Source: DTU072 sp050309775
GTDB taxonomy: Bacteria > Bacillota > Clostridia > Christensenellales > DTU072
NCBI GenBank assembly: GCA_050309775.1
Contig: JBNRMV010000010.1
Location: 124,001 to 188,000, forward strand
DNA: 64,000 bases
Direction: 5' to 3'
In this document: piece by piece, positions 51,050-60,120 of the stretch
How positions within the stretch are numbered: position 1 is the first letter of the stretch
How the letters are laid out: every line of letters starts with the position of its first letter
The notes under the pieces: model-generated
What the model saw: only the letters and a program-made list of their open reading frames with translations
Databases searched by the model: none
What the model was told of the DNA's origin: nothing
Translations under genes and position numbers: made by a program

Positions 51050-51880
51050 ATGGAGCGGATATACAGGCAACTGTTCGATGAGTCGGGCGCAATAGAGGGC
51101 AAAAGGTTTTCGCAGCAAGCCTTTTCTTTTCACAAGGGTTTGATTACTTTGAAGAAAGGTTTTTTGCAAGGCGGCGCCGAAGACAACATGTATTTTACCT
51201 ATGAAATAAGAGATAGTTTGTTCTGCCATGACGAACTGAAAGAGGCGCTGTCGGAACTGGTAACCGGAGCGCTTGTAGAACTGTTAAAAAGGAATAAATA
51301 CAAAAAAGGGCACAAGACGCTTGTTGTCGGTCTGGGCAATGAAAAAATGACCGCAGATTCGCTTGGCGCCATCACCGTAGGCGGATTGCAGATTACGCGG
51401 CACTTGATAGAGGGCAGGGCGGGCGGATTTTCAAAATACGCAAACATTTCAGCCATAAAAAGTTCCGTAAGCGGTATTACGGGATTGCAGTCATTTGACA
51501 TAATAAGCGGTGTTGTCGAAAAGACGCAGCCAGAGTTGGTGATAGTTGTCGATACGCTTGCTTGCAAAAGCGTGTCCCGTCTTGGGCGCGCAGTGCAGCT
51601 CAGCGATGACGGAATAGAGCCGGGCAGCGGAGTCAACAATGCAAAGACCAAACTTTCAAAACAAAGTTTGGGCGTGCCGGTGATTGCTATCGGGGTGCCG
51701 CTTGTCATTTATGTCAAGGATATTATAAGGGAATATGTCGAACAAAACCACAATGTCAACATAAACTCCGACAGCTTTCTGTACAGTTTGGTTGTTGCGG
51801 AGAAAGAAATAGATGTCACTGTTGAGGATTTTGGCTATGTGCTGGCGCATTCCATAAACACTGCCTTGAACAGGTTCTGA
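51050..51880 (+). CDS. gpr: Germination protease (GPR), lacking the usual N-terminal propeptide motif
   Basis: Degrades small acid-soluble spore proteins during germination. The 276-residue protein has the GPR core: VVGLGNEKMTADSLGAITVGG, the VTRHL-like QITRHL, LVIVVDTLACKSVSRLGRAV and SDDGIEPGSGVNNAK, LGVPVIAIGVP. The two aspartates that act in the B. megaterium enzyme (Asp127, Asp193) match Asp in TADSLG and VDTLAC. The N-terminus starts MERIYRQLFDES and lacks the TDLA-type cleavage motif of the family. No Shine-Dalgarno precedes the ATG. Its presence implies a capacity to form spores, or a relic of it. Confidence 0.85.
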   Translation: MERIYRQLFDESGAIEGKRFSQQAFSFHKGLITLKKGFLQGGAEDNMYFTYEIRDSLFCHDELKEALSELVTGALVELLKRNKYKKGHKTLVVGLGNEKMTADSLGAITVGGLQITRHLIEGRAGGFSKYANISAIKSSVSGITGLQSFDIISGVVEKTQPELVIVVDTLACKSVSRLGRAVQLSDDGIEPGSGVNNAKTKLSKQSLGVPVIAIGVPLVIYVKDIIREYVEQNHNVNINSDSFLYSLVVAEKEIDVTVEDFGYVLAHSINTALNRF

Positions 51881-51922
51881 ACTTTGGTGAAATTCCTCAG
51901 GCTATGAGCATATAATGCTTAA

Positions 51923-52627
51923 ATGAGCATCGGTTTAATCGACAGCGGAATAGGCGGCCTGACTACGCTTTCAAGGTGTAAAAAAGTCTTTCCCGAAAAG
52001 GATTACATATACATTGCCGATACATTTTATGCGCCTTACGGCAATAAGGACAGGAATTTTTTGATTAGGCGCACAACTCAGCTGGTTGAAAGGCTTGCGG
52101 AGTTGGGGGCTGAAGCTGTGGTGCTTGCTTGCAATTCCTGCTCCTCCGCCACGCTTGGCGCAAAGTTTTGTCTGCCTGTCGTGCGGGTGCTGCCGCAGCT
52201 TACGCAGGCGCTTTCACAATTTGAGGGTAAGATTTTATTGCTTGCCACGCCCGTCACAACAAATTCGCAATATGTTTCAGCAATAAATTCACCCAGGCTG
52301 ACGAAACTTGCCGATTGTTGTTTGGCTACTTTTGTAGAAAGCTCCGCGCCGCATTTTCAGAGCGTAAAGCCGTATCTGCAGGAATTGCTGCTGCCTTTTG
52401 GCGACTATCAAGCGCTCATTCCCGGCTGTACCCATTATGTTTATTTGGAGCAAATAATAAAAGAAATTTTGCCCGAAATTACAATTTTTGACTGTTTGGA
52501 CTGCGTGACAAACGCCCTAATGGAGTTAAAAACCCAATCAGGCGAAGCGCAGACAAAAATAATTGTCACAGGCGACTCAAAAAACGACTATCATATGATT
52601 TTGTCGCAGTTGACTGCTAACAATTGA
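51923..52627 (+). CDS. murI: Glutamate racemase
   Basis: Makes D-glutamate for peptidoglycan. The 234-residue protein has the DSGIGGLTTL start, ADTFYAPYGNKD, the first catalytic Cys in LACNSCSS and the second in PGCTHYVY. It is about 25-30 residues shorter than typical MurI, mainly near the C-terminus. Ribosome site is weak (TAATGCTTAA before ATG). It lies 42 bp after gpr, which may drive it, though the two functions differ. Confidence 0.9.
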   Translation: MSIGLIDSGIGGLTTLSRCKKVFPEKDYIYIADTFYAPYGNKDRNFLIRRTTQLVERLAELGAEAVVLACNSCSSATLGAKFCLPVVRVLPQLTQALSQFEGKILLLATPVTTNSQYVSAINSPRLTKLADCCLATFVESSAPHFQSVKPYLQELLLPFGDYQALIPGCTHYVYLEQIIKEILPEITIFDCLDCVTNALMELKTQSGEAQTKIIVTGDSKNDYHMILSQLTANN

Positions 52628-52676
52628 ACGATTTGTTATCAATTGTATCATTCCTTAAAAAAAGACCATTTTATTG

Positions 52677-52705
52677 TTGAAAAAGATTGGCAAATATAGT
52701 ATTAT
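52677..52705 (+). promoter_or_regulatory. Promoter of the EF-G-like gene
   Basis: TTGAAA (52677-52682), 17-bp spacer, TATTAT (52700-52705), 44 bp before the ATG with AGGAG. Confidence 0.6.
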
Positions 52706-52749
52706 AGTGTTATATCTTTTGATAATTACTATAATAGGAGCGAATTTAT

Positions 52750-54813
52750 ATGGCAGTTTACCTAAAAGACAAGATAAGGAATGTAGCAATAATCGGACAC
52801 AGCGGCGAGGGCAAAACCTCTTTGTTTGAAGCAATACTATTAAAAACCAAAGCCATCGACAGATTGGGCAAGGTTGACGACGGCACGACGGTTTCAGACT
52901 TTGACCAAGAAGAAATAAACCGCAGAATGAGTATTGCAATGAGCCTTTCATATGTCACTTACAAGGATTACAAATTTAATCTTATAGATGTACCCGGCTT
53001 TTTTGATTATGAAGGTGAGATGGTCGCAGCGCTGACAGTTGCGGATACGGCAATTATTGTCACCTCCGCCAGCGGCAACCTATCTGTAGGCACAGAGAAA
53101 GCCATAGATTATTGCACAGAGAAAGGCATTCCGATGCTTATATTCATTAACGGGGTAAACAAAGAAAACTCCGACTACATGAAGACAGTCGAAGCCATAA
53201 AAGAAAAATACGGCAACAAAATTGCGCCTATTGAACTGCCGATAATGAACGGCTATGATATGGTGGGCTATGTGGACATTCTTTCACAAAAAGCCTTTGA
53301 CAATGACAATAAAGAAATGGCTGTTCCTGCCGAACTTGCTGCGACAGCGGAAGAACTTAACGGCGCTTTGACGGAGTTTGCCGCTGAAGCCAATGACGAG
53401 TTGCTTGAAAAGTTTTTCAGCGGAGAGGAACTGTCCGCCGAAGAAAAGAAGTCTGGCTGCAAGCTGAGAATGCTTAATGCCGAACTTATTCCTGTAGTTG
53501 CCGGCGTGGCGGTAGTTAAGCCCGTATTAACAAACCTTTTGGACAACATGATTTCATTCTTCCCGTCACCTGCGGAAAGACCCGAAACACAGGCAGAAAA
53601 CGCAGCCGGAGAAAAAATCAGCATTGTCTGCGACGAGAACGGCAAGTTTGCCGCGCAAGTGTTCAAGACCATGGTTGACAAGTTTATAGGCAAGGTCCAA
53701 ATGTTCAAGGTTGCCAGCGGCAAAGTAAAGGTCGGTGACTTGCTTTACAACATAATCAAAGACGAAAACGAAAAAGTTTCCGCATTGTTGCTATTGAGAG
53801 GCAACAAATCAGAAGCTGCCGATGTGTTGAATGCCGGAGATATCGGAGCATTTGCAAAAATGAACTACACTTCGACGGGCGACACTTTGTGCGACACCTC
53901 ATTCAAGGTCAAGATTGCGCCAATTGAGTACCCGGAGCCTGTTTTTTCAATGGCAGTGTCCAGTGCCGAGAAAGGCAAGGAAGACAAGGTTTTTGGTGGG
54001 CTGGCAAAGCTGCTTGAGGAGGACCCGACTTTCAAACTAGAAAAGAATCTGGAAACTCTTGAAATGCTTATATACGGCATGGGGGAAACCCAGCTGGATG
54101 TACTTTGCAAAAAGCTCAAGAACAAGGAAGGCGTTGTTGCCAAGTTGACCGAGCCGAAGATTCCTTATCGTGAAACTATCAAAAAGACCGTTGAGCAACA
54201 AGGCAAATATAAAAAGCAGTCGGGCGGACACGGACAATACGGCGACGCGCATATTCGTTTTGAGCCAAAACCCGAAGTGGACTTTGAATTTGGCGACGAA
54301 ATTGTCGGCGGAGTTGTGCCCAAGCAATATATTCCTGCCGTTGAGAAAGGCTTGAGAGAAAGCATCACAAAAGGTGTGCTTGCCGGTTATCCCGTTGTAG
54401 GACTTAGAGCAGTGCTTTTCTTTGGTAGCTACCATGATGTGGACTCCTCAGAAATGGCGTTCAAAATGGCAGCGTCTATGGCTTTCAAGGAAGGTATGGC
54501 AAAAGCCAATCCCGTACTGCTTGAACCCATCATGAGCGTCAGCGTGACCGTTCCCGAAAACTACATGGGCGACATAATGGGTGACCTGAACAAGAGAAGG
54601 GGCAGAATTTTCGGCATGGAAACCGTAAACGGCAAGACCGTCGTAAAAGGCGAGGTGCCCCAGGCAGAAATGTTCAAATACGCCACAGACTTGCGTTCAA
54701 TGACACAGGGCAGAGGTCGGTTCTCAATGCAATTTGAGAGATACGAAGAGGCTCCGGCAACGACAGCCCAAAAAGTTATTGAAGAGTACAACAAATCTCA
54801 ACAACAAAACTAA
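52750..54813 (+). CDS. EF-G-like GTPase of the FusA2 type with degenerate G4 motif
   Basis: A 687-residue translation-factor GTPase related to elongation factor G, in a group found beside the true FusA in many Firmicutes. Domains I-V are all present. The P-loop is GHSGEGKTS (residues 16-24, where EF-G has HIDAGKTT), switch II is DVPGF, and domain IV keeps SGGHGQYGDAHIRFEP. The guanine-specificity motif NKxD reads NGVN in the matching place (LIFINGVNKEN), losing Lys and Asp. AGGAG lies before the ATG. It is a single gene; the fusA gene with str operon is not here. A role in ribosome recycling or rescue rather than elongation is possible. Confidence 0.85.
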   Translation: MAVYLKDKIRNVAIIGHSGEGKTSLFEAILLKTKAIDRLGKVDDGTTVSDFDQEEINRRMSIAMSLSYVTYKDYKFNLIDVPGFFDYEGEMVAALTVADTAIIVTSASGNLSVGTEKAIDYCTEKGIPMLIFINGVNKENSDYMKTVEAIKEKYGNKIAPIELPIMNGYDMVGYVDILSQKAFDNDNKEMAVPAELAATAEELNGALTEFAAEANDELLEKFFSGEELSAEEKKSGCKLRMLNAELIPVVAGVAVVKPVLTNLLDNMISFFPSPAERPETQAENAAGEKISIVCDENGKFAAQVFKTMVDKFIGKVQMFKVASGKVKVGDLLYNIIKDENEKVSALLLLRGNKSEAADVLNAGDIGAFAKMNYTSTGDTLCDTSFKVKIAPIEYPEPVFSMAVSSAEKGKEDKVFGGLAKLLEEDPTFKLEKNLETLEMLIYGMGETQLDVLCKKLKNKEGVVAKLTEPKIPYRETIKKTVEQQGKYKKQSGGHGQYGDAHIRFEPKPEVDFEFGDEIVGGVVPKQYIPAVEKGLRESITKGVLAGYPVVGLRAVLFFGSYHDVDSSEMAFKMAASMAFKEGMAKANPVLLEPIMSVSVTVPENYMGDIMGDLNKRRGRIFGMETVNGKTVVKGEVPQAEMFKYATDLRSMTQGRGRFSMQFERYEEAPATTAQKVIEEYNKSQQQN

Positions 54814-54832
54814 TCAATGATTATCCGACAAT

Positions 54833-54858
54833 AAAGGCGCTGACAAGGCGCCTTTTTT
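54833..54858 (+). terminator. Terminator of the EF-G-like gene
   Basis: AAAGGCGC/GCGCCTTT stem with a 7-nt loop and six T. Confidence 0.85.
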
Positions 54859-54991
54859 AATGCAAATAACATTCTTAAGAAAAATAACAGCCGCAGGGTA
54901 ATTGAATTCATCAGCCGCATAGCGTTTTTTATATGGATTCGGACATATTGCCGCGCTTGTCATAATATGTTTTATTATCAAAGAGGTGTAT

Positions 54992-55450
54992 ATGGCTAAT
55001 AGAGCATGCAGGAATAGAGCATTATCCAATAGGCGCAACGGTTGTATTGAAAAAATAGTAAAGCCCTTGCCGGGTCTGGCATATTTCACAAACAATGACA
55101 CAGGAGTGTTGCCAACGGCTGCCGAACTTCCGCTTGACGACATTTTGTTTTTGGGCAAGAATATAGAGAATGCCGAAAACTCCGCAAAAAGATTGGACAA
55201 CGGGGTCTATAAAATAACTTTCAGCGCAGTTGCCGTACCTTCCCAAGACGGCGCTGTATCTCTTTCTGTCATCTTGAATGGCAATGCCACAAACATTGTA
55301 TCGGCGCAAACGGCAACACAAAACACAAAAAATGCGCTCTCTGCTTCAGGTATAGTCGTGGCTGTCACCAACAATACGCTTATAAGCCTGCGCAATACCG
55401 GAGTTGATACAGCGTTTTTGTTTGTAAATCTGGTTGTGCATAAAATATAG
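54992..55450 (+). CDS. C1q/BclA-like beta-jellyroll protein
   Basis: The 152-residue protein has a basic, cysteine-containing N-terminus (MANRACRNRALSNRRNG) and then a domain with short beta strands: NGVYKITFSAVAVPS, AVSLSVILNG, NALSASGIVVAV and NTLISLRNTGVDTAFLFV. That strand pattern is like the C-terminal domain of exosporium protein BclA and C1q/TNF-like trimers. No collagen-like GXY repeats and no signal peptide are present. The ATG at 54992 follows AGAGGTG. With gpr and spoVG nearby a spore-surface role is conceivable, but this is inference. Confidence 0.5.
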   Translation: MANRACRNRALSNRRNGCIEKIVKPLPGLAYFTNNDTGVLPTAAELPLDDILFLGKNIENAENSAKRLDNGVYKITFSAVAVPSQDGAVSLSVILNGNATNIVSAQTATQNTKNALSASGIVVAVTNNTLISLRNTGVDTAFLFVNLVVHKI

Positions 55451-55456
55451 GTATTT

Positions 55457-56734
55457 TTAAGAATTTAGGGCGCTTATAAGTTCTTCAAGCTTGTCGATAG
55501 GCGTGAATTTTTCTTCATTTATCATCATAAAAATATCGCCATGACCTACCCCGGGATAAAAAATCACCCGCTCATCGTCAAGAGGCAAGCCGCATGCTGC
55601 CGAGGGTTTGGATACCGTACCGTCTGAATATCTGTTGCCCGAGAGCGCTTTGACGGTGCCGTCAAGGTTGTACTGAATGCATGACTTTGACCATGAACCG
55701 ATTTCTCCTACAAAATAATAACTGTTTACTAAACTGGTGACATGTTTGAACTTACCGTTTTCTTGATAATAAAGTTTATCAAACATGTCCAGGGCGTCGC
55801 TGAAAATTTTCTTTTGCTGTCCTTTCTTTTGTTGGTCTGTTATGTATTTTGACCACTCTCTTGTGGCATAAAAGTCCTTTATGTCCTGCCAGTCTGTCAG
55901 GTATTCGTATTCGCCGTCTTCTTTTTCCAATCGTATAAAGGAGGAGTGACCGCCTTCGGCGTTCTTGTAATATGGCGAATCCAGCAGCAGCTGATTGGGC
56001 AACATTTGAAGGGCGGCCGGCATGTTCCTTACGATGTCAAAAACCAAATCGCCGAACAACTCCGAAAAAACCGCAGGCAAGCCGGTGTATGAGCGCGCTT
56101 CAAGCGCATATAGCGTGTCAACAACTCCGCCGTGCGGACTGCCGAAAGTGGCAAATAATGATATCTTTTTGCGCTGTTTTTCACCGAGCGCAATATAATT
56201 ATCTCCGACAAGTCCGCCCATGCTATGAGCAATCAGCACGACTTCGGTATAGCCGCTTTTTTCAATAAATCTGTCAAGTTGTTTGGCATTGTAGATGTCG
56301 CTTTTCATCCAGTCGTATTGAAAATGTATGACATCGTATTGAGGGCTGAACCGCTCTTTTATGTGGTGATAAATATCCAGATATGTATCGTATGTGCCTC
56401 CGACCAGCGTTTCGTCGAAAGGCGAGGGGGGATACATATCAACTTTGCGCTCCCCCTCCTCATTCATTGTAAGAGTGTTCAGAAGACGGGTCAGCACGCC
56501 TTTTTTTGAGCGCCACGGCTCCTTGTAGTTGTATCCGTCAACAGTGTAGGTTACCCAATATATATTTTCTTCGTCAAGAAGCATGCTGCCCAGAAAGCCA
56601 GGCATTATTATTATTGCCTTTTTCTTTGCCAAAAGTTTGTATCCGGTGAAAAGCGAGCAAGTAAGCGCAATAATTATTATTACGACTATTATTTTCACCG
56701 ATTGACGCATGATGCTTCTGAATCCGCTTGACAT
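55457..56734 (-). CDS. LCAT-like alpha/beta hydrolase, membrane-anchored
   Basis: A 425-residue esterase/acyltransferase of the lecithin:cholesterol-acyltransferase type. An N-terminal signal anchor (IIVVIIIIALTCSLF) is followed by the core: IIIMPGFLGSMLL (oxyanion strand), HFQYDWMKSD and the nucleophile in IAHSMGG near residue 165, with GSPHGGV and the late FYPGVGHGD containing the probable catalytic His. The start at 56734 is chosen because upstream codons overlap the promoter; an ATG at 56710 is a possible alternative, and neither has a strong ribosome site. It is probably active outside the cell on a lipid; substrate unknown. It converges on the C1q-like gene. Confidence 0.8.
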   Translation of the reverse strand: MSSGFRSIMRQSVKIIVVIIIIALTCSLFTGYKLLAKKKAIIIMPGFLGSMLLDEENIYWVTYTVDGYNYKEPWRSKKGVLTRLLNTLTMNEEGERKVDMYPPSPFDETLVGGTYDTYLDIYHHIKERFSPQYDVIHFQYDWMKSDIYNAKQLDRFIEKSGYTEVVLIAHSMGGLVGDNYIALGEKQRKKISLFATFGSPHGGVVDTLYALEARSYTGLPAVFSELFGDLVFDIVRNMPAALQMLPNQLLLDSPYYKNAEGGHSSFIRLEKEDGEYEYLTDWQDIKDFYATREWSKYITDQQKKGQQKKIFSDALDMFDKLYYQENGKFKHVTSLVNSYYFVGEIGSWSKSCIQYNLDGTVKALSGNRYSDGTVSKPSAACGLPLDDERVIFYPGVGHGDIFMMINEEKFTPIDKLEELISALNS

Positions 56735-56740
56735 AATATT

Positions 56741-56770
56741 AGTATACAATTCTTTTATTGCCGCAGTCAA
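56741..56770 (-). promoter_or_regulatory. Promoter of the LCAT-like gene
   Basis: On the minus strand TTGACT (56770-56765), 18-bp spacer, TATACT (56746-56741). If the ATG at 56734 is used, the leader is nearly absent. Confidence 0.55.
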
Positions 56771-56834
56771 CCATTCAGGCGTTTATGAATAATGCCCATA
56801 TACCCAGAATATAGTATAAAAAGGCAGGAGGGTT

Positions 56835-57797
56835 ATGACATTGCTAAAAAAAACCATTATTCTATCTAAAAACGGCGCAAAGGGCTATGTGACGGTGGTG
56901 CGTGTCGGCGGTTCGGTGGGCATAAAAGTTGTGCTGGACAGCTTTGAAAAGGAAATGACGCTTGCGCTGAAACTTGGCGCGAACGGACTTATTATTCGCA
57001 CTTTGAATGCCGCAAAGACGGAATTTGAGCTGCATGAGGACATTGATTTCAAAGGCAATGACGACATATCCTGTTTGGTGCTGCGCCAAGGCGAGATTGT
57101 AGCCGAGGGCGGCGCTAGAGGCAGAATACAAACTCAAGAAGTAAACAGCGCTATAAAGATGATTCAAAATCCGCAAAAAACCCAAAGCACAGGTCAAAGC
57201 GGCAAAACTGCTCAAAACAAGGAGGTTAATTATGGAAACGGAAACAAAGAAGACAGATTTTATCAGCAAACTCAAAGAGTTGTGGCAAAAAATCGTTATG
57301 AAAATCCGCCAACTTTTCAAGAAGAAAGATTAAACAAAACTGCGGCAAAACCCAACATTTCAAGAGAAATCCCAATGGAGAGGGGAGATTCCGAGTCGGG
57401 AACAAGGCAAAAAGATGTCGAACGCAAAGGAGAAATGCCGCAATCCAACGACAAGCAAATGCCTGATGCCAGAAGTTTTTATTTTTCGGTAAAAGACAGA
57501 CTGGACGAACTTTTTGTCATGTATCCGCGTGAAGAATTGTTGGAAAGAATCATACCCTCATCAAAGTGGGTGCGTATAAATTATGATAAAGAAGATTTCT
57601 ATGTGGCGGGGGTGCTTATCGACGAGGGCGCGGTGACGCATATTGCTTACGGCGTACCCGGATATGAGGGGAAAACCCCGCCCAAGGAAACAGAGTGCAT
57701 TTGCGACTGGCTGCCGATAAAAAATATGCCGAGATATCAAGGTTATTGGCTGATTTTCCAAAGCGCAGATACAGGAGAAATCTTGCCTAAAGATTGA
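56835..57797 (+). CDS. Uncharacterised two-part protein with a low-complexity linker
   Basis: Not recognised by name. The 320-residue protein has an N-terminal beta-rich domain (about 1-100: MTLLKKTIILSKNGAKGYVT onward), a polar, Gln/Asn/Lys-rich linker (about 105-205), and a C-terminal domain of about 100 residues with YPREELLERIIPSSKWVRIN, YVAGVLIDEG, HIAYGVPGYEGKTPPKE and GYWLIFQSADTGE. I recall similar C-terminal domains in other Clostridia proteins of unknown function. AGGAGGGTT precedes the ATG. No signal peptide. It is a single gene between the hydrolase and the SSS symporter. Confidence 0.65.
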   Translation: MTLLKKTIILSKNGAKGYVTVVRVGGSVGIKVVLDSFEKEMTLALKLGANGLIIRTLNAAKTEFELHEDIDFKGNDDISCLVLRQGEIVAEGGARGRIQTQEVNSAIKMIQNPQKTQSTGQSGKTAQNKEVNYGNGNKEDRFYQQTQRVVAKNRYENPPTFQEERLNKTAAKPNISREIPMERGDSESGTRQKDVERKGEMPQSNDKQMPDARSFYFSVKDRLDELFVMYPREELLERIIPSSKWVRINYDKEDFYVAGVLIDEGAVTHIAYGVPGYEGKTPPKETECICDWLPIKNMPRYQGYWLIFQSADTGEILPKD

Positions 57798-57886
57798 TAA
57801 AATCTTTTCTCTTTTGTCATTTAGTTGCCTTATATAGATTTTTATAATATACTTAAAAGAATATTGAAGTACGGAGGCAAAGCTAA

Positions 57887-59455
57887 ATGAACAGTTTGAT
57901 ATACATATTTGCCGGAGCAACGCACTCAAAATTGGCTCCGATTCTTATTTTGGTGGCATATGTCGCCATGATGGTGGCTATTGCTTTTTATAGTCGCCAA
58001 AAAAGCCGTACTTTATCAAGTTACTTTTTGGGGAACAGAGGTATCGGCGGCTGGATGGCTGCTTTTTCATACGGAACGACATATTTTTCCGCAGTGGTCT
58101 TTATCGGATATGCAGGCAAATTCGGCATGACCATGGGGCTGTCGGCGGTGTGGATAGGCATAGCCAACGCAGTTTTTGGTTCGCTGATTGCTTGGTGGGT
58201 GTTGGCAAAACGCGCCAGACAAATGACAAGAGTGCTCAACACTCGTACAATGCCGGAATTTTTTGAAAAAAGGTACAACCACAAATATATAAAACTCATT
58301 TCATCAATCATAATATTTATTTTTCTTATACCGTATTCGACATCGGTTTATCAAGGTTTGGGACTTTTGTTTGAACAGGTGTTTGGCATAGATTTTTATT
58401 GGTGCATCATAATTATGGCATCAATGACGGCGCTTTATTTGTTCTTCGGCGGCTATTTTGCATCCGTCCTAACCGATTTCATACAAGGATTGGTTATGAT
58501 AGGCGGCGTGATAGCCATGTTGGCGCTTATGATGCGCGCGCCGGAAGTAAATGGAGCAGAGGGGTTGCGTACGCTTATTGATACAGGCTATGGCTTTTTC
58601 CCGAGTTTCAATGCCGCCAGCGGCAATATAATGGATTCTCCTGCGTTCAACCTTATAATAATCATTTTGCTGACATCTTTTGGCATATGGGCTTTGCCGC
58701 AATCAGTTCACAAATTCTATACCATAAAAGACAACTCCGCCATCAAGAAAGGCGCCGTAATAAGCACGGTTTTTGCCCTGATTATCGGCGGCGGCGCATA
58801 TTTCAACGGCGGCCTGTCCAGACTATTCTTCTCGGCAGGCTATCCCACAGGCGGACCTGACGCCGTCATTCCGCAAATGCTGATTGACGCAAAGTTCTCA
58901 GGCGCCATGCTTGGGTTGATTATGGTTTTGCTGCTTTCGGCAAGCATGTCAACGCTTGCGGCTCTTTCGTTGAGCGGCTCTTCGGCGTTGGTTATTGACG
59001 GCTACAAAGGGTATATAAAAAAAAGCACAAGCGAAAGCAAACTGAAGGGCATATTGAGGGTTGTATGCATGGTATTTGTTATTGTCAGCGCTTTGTTGGC
59101 AATATTAAAAGTAGACGCCATAGTAACGCTTATGTCTATCAGCTGGGGCTGCCTTGCAGGCTGCTTCATAGGTCCTTTTATTTATGGATTATACAGCAAA
59201 AAAACAACCTCTGCGGCGGCCATGACCTCAATTATCAGCGGCGTATCCCTTACGGTCATATTGACGGTAATATTCGGGCTTGTCGCAGGTGCGTCAGGGT
59301 TTGGCGCTGTCATAAAAGCAGGCATTCAAAGAGCGCCGTTGACGGGAGTAATTTGTATGGCTTTCTCAATGATTATCACACCGATAGTCAGCATGTTTAC
59401 CCAACCGCCGAACAAAGAGCATGTTGACCATTGTTTCAGCAAAGAGGAAATATAA
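57887..59455 (+). CDS. Sodium:solute symporter (SSS family)
   Basis: Na+-coupled uptake of an organic solute. The 522-residue protein has about thirteen membrane helices, the N-terminal SSYFLGNRGIGGWMAAFSYG motif of the family, a GFPGxR-like FVGYAGKFGMTMG region, and the Ser-rich LLSASMSTLAALSLSGSSA helix where Na+ binds in vSGLT and PutP. Proline (PutP) or another amino or organic acid is possible; the sequence does not decide. GGAGG precedes the ATG. An ECF S-component follows 6 nt later in an apparent two-gene operon. Confidence 0.9.
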   Translation: MNSLIYIFAGATHSKLAPILILVAYVAMMVAIAFYSRQKSRTLSSYFLGNRGIGGWMAAFSYGTTYFSAVVFIGYAGKFGMTMGLSAVWIGIANAVFGSLIAWWVLAKRARQMTRVLNTRTMPEFFEKRYNHKYIKLISSIIIFIFLIPYSTSVYQGLGLLFEQVFGIDFYWCIIIMASMTALYLFFGGYFASVLTDFIQGLVMIGGVIAMLALMMRAPEVNGAEGLRTLIDTGYGFFPSFNAASGNIMDSPAFNLIIIILLTSFGIWALPQSVHKFYTIKDNSAIKKGAVISTVFALIIGGGAYFNGGLSRLFFSAGYPTGGPDAVIPQMLIDAKFSGAMLGLIMVLLLSASMSTLAALSLSGSSALVIDGYKGYIKKSTSESKLKGILRVVCMVFVIVSALLAILKVDAIVTLMSISWGCLAGCFIGPFIYGLYSKKTTSAAAMTSIISGVSLTVILTVIFGLVAGASGFGAVIKAGIQRAPLTGVICMAFSMIITPIVSMFTQPPNKEHVDHCFSKEEI

Positions 59456-59461
59456 CCTTTT

Positions 59462-60007
59462 ATGAATGAAAAGAAGAACAGCATAAGCAGAACTAGTTTA
59501 ATTGCTTTCAGCGCAATCTTTACGGCGCTGGTGGCTGTCGTTACCATAGTTTTGCCCATTCCGTTGCCCGACACAAAAGGCTTTTTGAATTTCGGAGATG
59601 CGGTAATATTTGTTACCGGCATATTTTTCGGGCCTTTTGCCGGGCTCATTGCCGGAGGCTTGGGCTCAGCCGTCGCCGACGCTTATTTGGGTTATTTTAT
59701 GTGGGTGCCGTTTACCTTGATAATAAAGGGCGCCGAAGGTTTTGTCGTGGGATTTGCCGCAAGATTGCTGGTGAACGTTCTTCCCAAAAAACTTACTTTT
59801 GTTTCATACTTTATAGCCATGATTGCGGCTTCATTGGTTATGGTGGCTGGCTATTTCTTTGCCACAGCCATACTTTACGGGTTCCCCGTGGCGCTAATCG
59901 GCATAATAGAAAGCCTGATACAAACAAGCGCGTCGATAGCCATTGCGTTTGTGTTGATTGGAGTTTCCAAAACAGCGTTGTCTACAATCGAAAGAAGAAA
60001 AAGATAA
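59462..60007 (+). CDS. ECF-type transporter S component
   Basis: Substrate-binding membrane subunit of an energy-coupling factor vitamin or cofactor importer. The 181-residue protein has six hydrophobic helices and the GDAVIFVTGIFFGPFAGLIAG stretch, followed by GSAVADAYLGYF, matching the PF07155 group (riboflavin-type S-components and relatives). The EcfA/A'/T genes are not in the window, so it would use a shared ECF module elsewhere. It starts 6 nt after the SSS symporter; a bidirectional terminator follows. Confidence 0.85.
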   Translation: MNEKKNSISRTSLIAFSAIFTALVAVVTIVLPIPLPDTKGFLNFGDAVIFVTGIFFGPFAGLIAGGLGSAVADAYLGYFMWVPFTLIIKGAEGFVVGFAARLLVNVLPKKLTFVSYFIAMIAASLVMVAGYFFATAILYGFPVALIGIIESLIQTSASIAIAFVLIGVSKTALSTIERRKR

Positions 60008-60022
60008 TTTGGCTCAATAATT

Positions 60023-60058
60023 AAAATGTCATCTCTTAGAGCGAGATGACATTTTTTT
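60023..60058. terminator. Bidirectional terminator between ECF S-component and alpha/beta hydrolase
   Basis: AAAATGTCATCTC, 7-nt loop, GAGATGACATTTTTTT; perfect stem with T or A runs on both sides. Confidence 0.9.
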
Positions 60059-60120
60059 ATGTGCTACTTTTGTTTGTTGAAAATGACAAGGATATGTAAT
60101 CTTTATCAGCCGTTTATAAT

